A stretch of 64,000 bases of DNA, taken from assembly GCA_017419405.1 (NCBI GenBank), contig JAFOLH010000017.1, positions 1 through 64,000 of the forward strand, read 5' to 3'. The position numbers and the translations under genes were made by a program. Under the pieces are notes generated by a model, which was not told the origin of the DNA, ran no database searches, and saw nothing but the letters and a program-made list of their open reading frames with translations. Shown here in pieces: positions 57,531 to 64,000 of the stretch (position 1 is its first letter; each line of letters starts with the position of its first letter). This stretch comes from Renibacterium sp. GTDB lineage: Bacteria; Actinomycetota; Actinomycetes; Actinomycetales; Micrococcaceae.

Positions 57531-57899
57531 TTACAACACCTCCGGAGCGAGCGAGATGATCTTCATGAACTTCTTGTCGCGAAGTTCCCGGCCGACCGGG
57601 CCGAAGATACGGGTACCACGGGGGTCGCCGTCGTTCTTCAAGATCACTGCAGCGTTCTCATCGAACTTGATGTAGGAACCGTCCGCACGGCGGCGTTCCT
57701 TCTTGGTGCGGACGATGACGGCCTTGACCACATCGCCCTTTTTCACGTTTCCGCCCGGAATTGCATCCTTGACGGTGGCGACGATGACGTCGCCGATACC
57801 TGCGTAGCGACGGCCAGAGCCACCGAGGACACGGATGGTAAGGATTTCCTTAGCACCAGTGTTGTCGGCAACCTTGAGTCGCGACTCCTGCTGAATCAC
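57531..57899 (-). CDS. rplN: 50S ribosomal protein L14
   Basis: Intersubunit-bridge protein, 122 residues, normal length: [46 protein letters not shown]. It is now the first gene of its operon, because rpsQ, normally directly upstream, lies 3.8 kb away beyond a fucosidase gene and a terminator. It must therefore use a promoter in 57900-58382. Confidence 0.97.
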   Translation of the reverse strand: MIQQESRLKVADNTGAKEILTIRVLGGSGRRYAGIGDVIVATVKDAIPGGNVKKGDVVKAVIVRTKKERRRADGSYIKFDENAAVILKNDGDPRGTRIFGPVGRELRDKKFMKIISLAPEVL

Positions 57900-58382
57900 T
57901 AGTTACTCCTGTCGTCTCGCCGGTTCTCACCCTGAAGTCGTGCATACAGGATGAGCCTTGCGGAACAGTTGATCGGGGGTGTCTCTCAACCCGCCTGGAT
58001 TTTGCCAGAGCGGGCCTAAACCGCCATGCCAGGAACATTTGGACCGCCCGCCGCACAGCGGAGAACAGCAGTATGCACTGGCACGAAAGTTTACGAGTTT
58101 ATGGTGTTGCCCATTGCGCGGCCTTGAATAGACCACACAAGCTCAATATCTTATCACGATTCGAGGCGTCGCTTCACTCGACAAGCCGCCGCAGCCCACC
58201 GACGGAATCCGCCGCCCGCGGAGGGTTGCGCCCGAACCGTGAGCGATCCGCAATCCCACCTCGATCAAAAACGTAGACATCTGATCTTTAATCTCATAAC
58301 ATCGGCAGAATATGCTCCGTTTTTGTAGCCAAGTCAATGATGACCGTCTAAACATCTAATCTATCAATAGTTGGGGCTTCAA
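57900..58382. other. Intergenic region between rplN and the fucosidase gene
   Basis: No gene is supported in 483 bp. It should contain the promoter of the rplN operon (minus strand) and that of the fucosidase gene (plus strand). The part from about 58080 to 58382 is AT-rich compared with its surroundings. I cannot point to one convincing -35/-10 pair. Confidence 0.5.
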
Positions 58383-61300
58383 ATGAATCGACAAATTCCG
58401 CTCAGCCGGCGCCGCGTCCTGCAATTGGGCGGAGCCTTGGCAACGACGCCAGTGCTCCTCGAATCGGCCGCGCAGCAGGCCGGCGCCGCAAGCCGGGGAC
58501 TCCCCGGACAGACCGGGCCCGCCGCTCCCCCGGACTCGGCGAAACTTTCCGCCAAATCACTCTGGTACCGGCTTCCGGCAACCGATTGGCAATCCCAGGC
58601 GCTGCCGATCGGCAATGGCCGGGTCGGCGGAATGATCTTCGGCAGTCCGGAAGAAGACGTCGTCCAATTCAACGAAATCAGCCTCTGGGGCGGGGTCAAC
58701 AACTACGACAACGCGCTTGCCGGCAAACCGGACAGCGATTACGACACGAGCGTCACGGGCTTCGGTTCCTACCGGGACTTCGGCCAGCTCAACGTGACGT
58801 TCGCGGCCCGGAAACGCCCCGTGATCAGCACTCCCGGTGGCCCTTACACCACCTCGGATTCGGAGACCGCAGCGGCGGCCAGCGACGGCAAGGCGAACAC
58901 CAAGTGGTGCATCGTCGGTCCGCCCCGGGAGGTGCTGTGGCAGATCCAGTTCCCGGAACCCACGGTGCTTGCCGGCTACGCCTTGACCAGCGCGAACGAT
59001 GTGCCCGCCCGGGACCCGCAGGATTGGACTCTGCAGGGTTCGGCGGACGGTTCCGCGTGGACCGTGCTGGATTCCCGGGCAATCGGCCCGTTCGAATCGC
59101 GGGGGCTGGAAAAACGGTTCAGCTTCGGCAACACCACCGGCTACGCCTTTTACCGCTTCGTTTTCGTGCCGAAAGCCGGGGTCAGCCATTTCCAAGTCGC
59201 GGAGATCACCGTCCCGGGGATGAATCCGGGTGCCTTTACCAGCTACATCTCGTGTCCCAGCGAATCTTCGGCAGAATCCGCCGGCGCTACCGGCGTATTG
59301 CGTTCGGTGGACAACGACCCGGCGACCAGCTGGCAGGTCCCGGCACCCGGGGCCGGAGCACAGTGGCAGTTGGACCTGGCCACACCGGCGGTGGTGAATT
59401 CCTACACCCTCACCAGCGCCGACGCCGCCGATTCGGACCCCCGGTCCTGGAAACTCGAAGGCTCCGAGGACGGAGCCGTCTGGACAGTACTCGACACCCG
59501 GCAAAGCGGCTCCCCGTTCCAAGCCCGGAACGAAAGCAAGACCTTCGCGGTCAGCAACACCAAGGCATACCCGGCCTACCGCTTGACCCTGGCCACCAGC
59601 TCCGCGAACACTCCGTTGAAGCTCGCTGCGGTCAAAGTGTCCGGCCCGGGCTACGACTCGCAGTCCGGGGCCGTCGTCGTCGGCTACCAGCGCGCACTCG
59701 ACCTGGCGGTCGGCGTGCACAGCACGCGCTTCGGCAGTGTCGCCGGGCAAGTGCTCCGCGAGGCTTTCGTCAGCCAGGTCGACGACGTGATGGTGCTGCG
59801 TTACACCAGCAACGCGGCAGGTGGATTGTCCGGAACCATTTCGCTCAAATCCGCCCAGACCCAGGCTTCGACCAGCGCCGATGTCACGGCGAAGCAGTTG
59901 GCCTTCCGCGGCAACATGGCCAACAATCTGAAGCACGCGGCCACGGTGCGAGTCGTCGAGTCCGACGGCACAGTCACCGCGAAGGACAACACTCTCCAGT
60001 TCAGCGGCGCGACCAAGCTCACCCTGTTGCTCGACGCGCGGACCGACTATGCAATGAACGCCGCCGCCGGATGGCGCGGCGCAGACCCGGCACCGGGTAT
60101 CGCGATCGCCCTGAACAAAGCGGCTTTGAAAGGCTATTCGGCGCTATTGGCCGATCACCGGCAACGGGTTTCCGCGCTGATGGACCGGGCCACCGTGGCC
60201 TGGGGCGATTCCGAGCAGAGCGTGCTCGCGCTGCCGACCGGTGCCAGGCTCAAGCGGTATGCCGCCGGAGGCGCGGACCCGACCTTGGAACAGATTATGT
60301 TCGATTTCAGCCGGTACCTGCTGCTGAGTTCCTCCCGGGCCGACGGCCTGCCGGCGAACCTGCAAGGACTGTGGAACAACAGCAACCAGCCGGCCTGGGC
60401 TTCCGACTACCACACCAACATCAATGTCCAAATGAACTATTGGGGTGCCGAGACCACCAACTTGTCCGAATCGCACCTGGCCCTGGCCAAGTTCGTGGCA
60501 CAGGTTGCGGTACCGAGCCGGGTGGCGACCAGAAACGCCTTCGGCTCGCAGGTGCGCGGCTGGACCGCCCGGACCTCGCAGAGCGTCTTCGGCGGAAATT
60601 CCTGGGAATGGAACACCGTGGCCAGCGCCTGGTACGCCCAGCATCTCTATGAACACTGGGCATTCAGCCAGGACATCGCATACTTGCGGGATCTCGCCTA
60701 TCCGATCATCAAGGAGATCTGCCAGTTCTGGCAGGACCGGCTCAAGGTCCGCGCGGATGGCAGCCTGGTCTCGCCCAACGGCTGGTCCCCCGAACAAGGG
60801 CCCAAAGAAGACGGCGTCATGTACGACCAGCAGATCATCTGGGACCTGTTCCAGAACTACCTCGACAGCGCCAAAGCGCTCAATGTCGACGCCGAGTACC
60901 AGACGGTCATCGCGGGCCTGCAGAGCCGATTGGCGCCGAACAAGATCGGCCGCTGGGGGCAGCTGCAGGAATGGCAGGAAGACCGCGATGATCCGAACAA
61001 CATCCACCGGCACACTTCGCATCTGTTCGCGGTCTACCCGGGACGGCAGATCACCCCGAAGAATTCGGAATTCGCCGCCGCCGCGCTGGTTTCGCTCAAA
61101 GCCCGCTGCGGCGAGAAGGCCGGCGTGCCGTTCACCGCGGCAACGGTCTCCGGGGACAGCCGTCGGTCCTGGACCTGGCCCTGGCGTGCCGCGCTCTTCG
61201 CCAGGTTGGGCGACGGTTTCCGGGCCCAGCAGATGTTCCGCGGCCTACTCAGCTACAACACCCTGCCGAACCTCTTCGCCTCGCATCCGCCGTTCCAAAT

Positions 61301-61574
61301 CGACGGCAACCTCGGCATCTCCGGTGCTGTTGCAGAAATGCTGCTGCAAAGCCATGCCGGGTTCATCCACCTGTTGCCGGCCTGCCCGGACGAATGGCGG
61401 AAGTCCGGATCATTCACCGGGCTGCGGGCCCGCGGCGGCTACCAGGTGGACTGCAGTTGGAAGGACGGCCAGGTGGTCAGCTACCGGATCGTCGCCGACC
61501 GGGCGCCCGACAAGGGGCCGGTCACGGTCCGGGTCAATGGCCAGGACCGTACCATCGTCCCGGCCAGCGTGTGA
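58383..61574 (+). CDS. Tat-exported GH95 alpha-L-fucosidase with two F5/8C-like domains
   Basis: 1063 residues from ATG 58383 after TTGGGG. A Tat signal (SRRRVLQLGG) is followed by the GH95 N-terminal beta domain (WYRLPATDWQSQALPIGNGRVGGMIFG, FNEISLWGG). Two galactose-binding-like F5/8C modules (about 145-290 and 290-425, each with DPxxW(T/K)L-(Q/E)GS-(A/E)DG and a Y-R core) are inserted before the catalytic barrel. GH95 residues are visible: HTNINVQMNYWGAE, NGWSPEQGP and FQIDGNLGISGAVAEMLLQSH. It removes terminal alpha-1,2-fucose (or related residues) from glycans outside the cell. It lies between rpsQ and rplN, on the opposite strand. Confidence 0.9.
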   Translation: MNRQIPLSRRRVLQLGGALATTPVLLESAAQQAGAASRGLPGQTGPAAPPDSAKLSAKSLWYRLPATDWQSQALPIGNGRVGGMIFGSPEEDVVQFNEISLWGGVNNYDNALAGKPDSDYDTSVTGFGSYRDFGQLNVTFAARKRPVISTPGGPYTTSDSETAAAASDGKANTKWCIVGPPREVLWQIQFPEPTVLAGYALTSANDVPARDPQDWTLQGSADGSAWTVLDSRAIGPFESRGLEKRFSFGNTTGYAFYRFVFVPKAGVSHFQVAEITVPGMNPGAFTSYISCPSESSAESAGATGVLRSVDNDPATSWQVPAPGAGAQWQLDLATPAVVNSYTLTSADAADSDPRSWKLEGSEDGAVWTVLDTRQSGSPFQARNESKTFAVSNTKAYPAYRLTLATSSANTPLKLAAVKVSGPGYDSQSGAVVVGYQRALDLAVGVHSTRFGSVAGQVLREAFVSQVDDVMVLRYTSNAAGGLSGTISLKSAQTQASTSADVTAKQLAFRGNMANNLKHAATVRVVESDGTVTAKDNTLQFSGATKLTLLLDARTDYAMNAAAGWRGADPAPGIAIALNKAALKGYSALLADHRQRVSALMDRATVAWGDSEQSVLALPTGARLKRYAAGGADPTLEQIMFDFSRYLLLSSSRADGLPANLQGLWNNSNQPAWASDYHTNINVQMNYWGAETTNLSESHLALAKFVAQVAVPSRVATRNAFGSQVRGWTARTSQSVFGGNSWEWNTVASAWYAQHLYEHWAFSQDIAYLRDLAYPIIKEICQFWQDRLKVRADGSLVSPNGWSPEQGPKEDGVMYDQQIIWDLFQNYLDSAKALNVDAEYQTVIAGLQSRLAPNKIGRWGQLQEWQEDRDDPNNIHRHTSHLFAVYPGRQITPKNSEFAAAALVSLKARCGEKAGVPFTAATVSGDSRRSWTWPWRAALFARLGDGFRAQQMFRGLLSYNTLPNLFASHPPFQIDGNLGISGAVAEMLLQSHAGFIHLLPACPDEWRKSGSFTGLRARGGYQVDCSWKDGQVVSYRIVADRAPDKGPVTVRVNGQDRTIVPASV

Positions 61575-61690
61575 TGGCCACGGCAGAATCACGCCTGCAC
61601 AAATAGCGCTGGAGGGCGTACCTGCTAGGGCCACAACAGCCTCGACTGCATCTATGGCCCCAGCATCTGTGCAGACGTGTTCGGCGCACA

Positions 61691-61728
61691 AAAAGAAGCC
61701 CCGGGTCGCTGGACGACCCGGGGCTTCA
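61691..61728 (-). terminator. Intrinsic terminator after rpsQ
   Basis: GAAGCCCCGGGTCG (61696-61709) and CGACCCGGGGCTTC (61715-61728) pair over 14 bp with a 5-base loop. On the minus strand the stem is followed by T5 (61691-61695). It stops the S10-operon transcript 10 bp after rpsQ and may also serve the converging fucosidase message. Confidence 0.88.
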
Positions 61729-61737
61729 GTGCAGTGC

Positions 61738-62055
61738 TTATTTGGCCTTTTCGAGGACCTCGACCAGGCGCCAGCGCTTGGTGGCCGACAGCGGACGGGT
61801 CTCGCTGATCAGAACCAAGTCGCCGATGCCGGCGGTGTTCTCTTCGTCGTGCGCCTTCACCTTGGAGGTACGGCGCAGAACCTTGCCGTAGAGCGCGTGC
61901 TTAACGCGGTCTTCGACCTGGACGACGATGGTCTTCTGCATTTTGTCGGAGACGACATAGCCGCGACGGACCTTGCGGTAGCCGCGGGCCGACGTCGTTC
62001 CTTCGGTCTCAACAGCTTCAGCAGTCACGGTTGCTTCCTTGTTCTCTTCGCTCAC
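61738..62055 (-). CDS. rpsQ: 30S ribosomal protein S17
   Basis: Primary 16S rRNA-binding protein, 105 residues. The OB-fold core is [42 protein letters not shown]...[28 protein letters not shown]. About 22 acidic residues precede it. ATG 62055 overlaps the rpmC stop by four bases. It is followed by a strong terminator instead of rplN. Confidence 0.96.
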   Translation of the reverse strand: MSEENKEATVTAEAVETEGTTSARGYRKVRRGYVVSDKMQKTIVVQVEDRVKHALYGKVLRRTSKVKAHDEENTAGIGDLVLISETRPLSATKRWRLVEVLEKAK

Positions 62056-62393
62056 TTGGCAGTCTCCTCGGTGGCTTCAGCATCGGCCTCGACGGCCTTC
62101 TCTTCTGCCTTCTTCGAAGACTTCTTCTTGGACTTGGCTTCAGCCTTGTCCTCCGCCACAGCAGCGACGAAATCCGGGCGAATGCCCAGCTCGCGCTCAC
62201 GCATCACGGTGTAGATCCGCGCGATATCGCGCTTCACTGCCCGCAACCGGCCGTGGTTTTCCAGCTGGCCGGTGGCTGACTGGAAACGCAAGTTGAACAG
62301 TTCTTCCTTGGCCTTGCGCAGTTCGTCGGTCAGACGTTCTTTGTCGAAGCCGTCAAGCTTCTCAGTGGCCAGATCTTTGGTTCCAACTGCCAT
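62052..62393 (-). CDS. rpmC: 50S ribosomal protein L29
   Basis: Protein at the exit of the peptide tunnel. The L29 core ([58 protein letters not shown]) covers residues 13-72. A further 40 residues form a Lys/Glu/Ala-rich tail ([26 protein letters not shown]), giving 113 residues against about 65 in E. coli. It starts at ATG 62393, 2 bp after rplP. Confidence 0.96.
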   Translation of the reverse strand: MAVGTKDLATEKLDGFDKERLTDELRKAKEELFNLRFQSATGQLENHGRLRAVKRDIARIYTVMRERELGIRPDFVAAVAEDKAEAKSKKKSSKKAEEKAVEADAEATEETAK

Positions 62394-62395
62394 TT

Positions 62396-62812
62396 CTATT
62401 CACCACCTTCACGACGCACAATGCGTGCCTTGAGCGGCAGCTTGTGGATTGCCAGGCGCAGGGCCTCGCGAGCGACTTCTTCATTGACACCGGAGAGTTC
62501 GAACAGAACCCGGCCCGGCTTGACGTTGGCGATCCACCATTCCGGCGAACCCTTGCCGGAACCCATACGGGTTTCCGCAGGCTTCTTGGTCAACGGACGG
62601 TCCGGGTAGATGTTGATCCACACCTTGCCACCACGCTTGATGTGACGGGTCATCGCGATACGAGCGGACTCGATCTGACGGTTGGTCACATAAGCCGGCG
62701 TCAAAGCCTGGATGCCGAACTCGCCGAAGCTGACCTTGGTGCCACCAGTGGCCTGGCCGGAACGGCCGGGGTGGTGCTGCTTACGGTGCTTCACTCGACG
62801 TGGGATCAGCAT
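62396..62812 (-). CDS. rplP: 50S ribosomal protein L16
   Basis: Protein organising the A-site region, 138 residues, normal length: [79 protein letters not shown]. It starts at ATG 62812, immediately next to the rpsC stop (62813). Standard S10-operon order is kept. Confidence 0.97.
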   Translation of the reverse strand: MLIPRRVKHRKQHHPGRSGQATGGTKVSFGEFGIQALTPAYVTNRQIESARIAMTRHIKRGGKVWINIYPDRPLTKKPAETRMGSGKGSPEWWIANVKPGRVLFELSGVNEEVAREALRLAIHKLPLKARIVRREGGE

Positions 62813-63652
62813 TTAAGCGTCACTCCCCTCAGTGGCTGCAGCGGCAGCGGCCGGAGCAGCTTCCACCGCAGCGGTCTCGTTACGGTCATTGCGCTGGCCG
62901 CGGTTTCCGCCATCGCGGCGCGGGCCGGAATTGTCCCGACGCGGGCCACGGTCGTCACCACGCGGAGCGCGGCCACGCGACGGAGCTGCGGCAGCTTGCT
63001 GCGCCAGTTCCTTCGCGGTGACATCGCCCTTGTAGATCCAGACCTTGACGCCGATGCGGCCGAACGTGGTCTTCGCTTCGAAGAAGCCGTAGTCGATCTG
63101 CGCACGCAGGGTGTGCAGCGGCACACGACCTTCGCGGTAGAACTCGGAACGGCTCATTTCAGCGCCACCGAGGCGGCCGGAGCACTGCACCCGGATGCCC
63201 TTGGCACCGGCCCGCTGCGCGGACTGCATGGCCTTCTTCATCGCACGGCGGAAAGCCACGCGGGAAGAGAGCTGTTCGGCGATGCCCTGGGCAACCAGCT
63301 GGGCTTCGATCTCCGGGTTCTTGACCTCGAGGATGTTCAGCTGAACCTGCTTGCCAGTGAGTTTCTCCAGCTCGCCGCGGATGCGGTCTGCTTCGGCGCC
63401 ACGACGACCGATCACAATGCCCGGACGGGCAGTGTGGATGTCGACGCGGACGCGGTCACGGGTGCGCTCGATTTCAACCTTGGCGATGCCTGCGCGCTCC
63501 ATGCCGGTGGACATGAGCTGGCGGATCTTGACGTCCTCGCGGACGAAGTCCTTGTAACGCTGGCCGGCCTTGTTGCTATCCGCGAACCAGTGCGAAACGT
63601 GGTTGGTGGTGATGCCGAGTCGGAACCCGTGCGGGTTTACTTTCTGTCCCAC
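62813..63652 (-). CDS. rpsC: 30S ribosomal protein S3
   Basis: Helicase-associated head protein with a KH domain ([30 protein letters not shown]). The protein has 279 residues; the core [15 protein letters not shown]...[14 protein letters not shown] ends near residue 212. The last 65 residues are an Arg/Gly/Asp- and Ala-rich tail ([21 protein letters not shown]...), recalling the RGG repeats of S5 in this same cluster. It starts at ATG 63652. Confidence 0.97.
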   Translation of the reverse strand: MGQKVNPHGFRLGITTNHVSHWFADSNKAGQRYKDFVREDVKIRQLMSTGMERAGIAKVEIERTRDRVRVDIHTARPGIVIGRRGAEADRIRGELEKLTGKQVQLNILEVKNPEIEAQLVAQGIAEQLSSRVAFRRAMKKAMQSAQRAGAKGIRVQCSGRLGGAEMSRSEFYREGRVPLHTLRAQIDYGFFEAKTTFGRIGVKVWIYKGDVTAKELAQQAAAAPSRGRAPRGDDRGPRRDNSGPRRDGGNRGQRNDRNETAAVEAAPAAAAAATEGSDA

Positions 63653-64000
63653 TTAGCGGTCCTCCTCGCTCGTAGGGGTAGCGACAACCACGGTGATGTG
63701 GCTGGTGCGCTTTTTGATGCGGTAGGCGCGGCCCTGGGCACGCGGCTGGAACCGCTTCATGGTGGGACCTTCGTCAACGAAGACTTCGCTGATGAAGAGA
63801 TCGCCTTCGTCGAAGGCAACGCTGTCCCGATCGGCCAGCACGCGGGCGTTAGCCACTGCGGACTGGAGTACTTTGAATACCGGCTCCGAAGCTGCCTGCG
63901 GGGCAAACTTCAGAATCGCCAGGGCCTCATTCGCTTGCTTGCCACGAATCAGGTTGACGACGCGCCGGGCCTTCATAGGCGTTACGCGGATGTGCCGCGC
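63653..64000 (-). CDS. rplV: 50S ribosomal protein L22 (5' partial)
   Basis: The frame runs to the window edge: upstream of the internal [22 protein letters not shown] it reads ARHIRVTP, the known start region of L22, so the true start lies outside the window. 115 residues are visible, ending with the tunnel-lining hairpin and C-terminus [32 protein letters not shown]. Its stop adjoins the rpsC start. Confidence 0.95.
   Translation of the reverse strand, partial: ARHIRVTPMKARRVVNLIRGKQANEALAILKFAPQAASEPVFKVLQSAVANARVLADRDSVAFDEGDLFISEVFVDEGPTMKRFQPRAQGRAYRIKKRTSHITVVVATPTSEEDR

Noticed and set aside
58557-59936. Long antisense frames over the fucosidase gene and over gcvP, glyA and sdaA
   Set aside because: They result from G+C-rich third codon positions, have Arg/Gly-rich translations and no recognisable domains.

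Overview
The window is a high-GC actinobacterial chromosome segment. Order Micrococcales, and within it an Arthrobacter-like member of the Micrococcaceae, is my best inference. It rests on the secY-adk / map-infA-rpmJ-rpsM-rpsK-rpoA-rplQ-truA / rplM-rpsI-glmM ribosomal supercluster, a type of SecY that starts at a TTG codon, LAxTG (class E-like) sorting signals, actinobacterial Ino1 and GlmS, and G+C-rich third codon positions. No species can be named from the sequence. I see no rRNA, tRNA, CRISPR array or insertion sequence.

Layout. 1-5 kb: the 3' end of a repeat-built surface protein, then convergent ino1 with an aldo/keto reductase, and a LacI regulator. 5-14.6 kb: a Tat-exported phosphoesterase, then a tandem glycine riboswitch followed by gcvP-gcvT-gcvH-glyA-sdaA, a complete route for cleaving glycine and interconverting or deaminating serine. 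14.6-20 kb: nnrD and acpS (minus strand), two tandem paralogous LRR/CshA-type surface proteins, and an isochorismatase-fold hydrolase. 20-25.7 kb: glmS (interrupted by an in-frame TGA), coaA, a VanY-type lipoprotein peptidase, mscL and glmM, largely cell-wall precursor supply. 25.9-33.2 kb: rpsI, rplM, a wall-anchored alkaline phosphatase, truA, rplQ, rpoA, rpsK, rpsM, rpmJ, infA. 33.5-39 kb: a DmpA-type peptidase, a UgpB/A/E-like ABC importer without an ATPase, and map. 39-51.4 kb: a lipase and an acyl-CoA catabolic cluster (acyl-CoA dehydrogenase, SDR, two MaoC-fold hydratase subunits, SCPx-type thiolase, two acyl-CoA ligases, enoyl-CoA hydratase, AMACR-like CoA-transferase-family protein, and two TetR-family regulators, one with two TetR modules). 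51.6-64 kb: adk, secY and the spc/S10 ribosomal genes back to rplV, which is cut by the window end. A GH95 alpha-L-fucosidase gene lies on the opposite strand between rplN and rpsQ.

Two themes stand out. First, the usually compact ribosomal supercluster has been opened at four places (rpsQ|rplN, adk|map, map|infA, truA|rplM) by secretion, transport and catabolism genes, and hairpins or terminators sit at several of the junctions. Second, the acyl-CoA cluster carries an 18-bp motif, GTGAAT-N4-AATAGGYT, at four promoter regions. At three of them it fills the spacer and -10 of a good sigma-70-like promoter, so the cluster looks like a locally repressed regulon whose substrate is unknown. The most urgent oddity is the TGG-to-TGA change in glmS, a gene normally needed for cell-wall synthesis.
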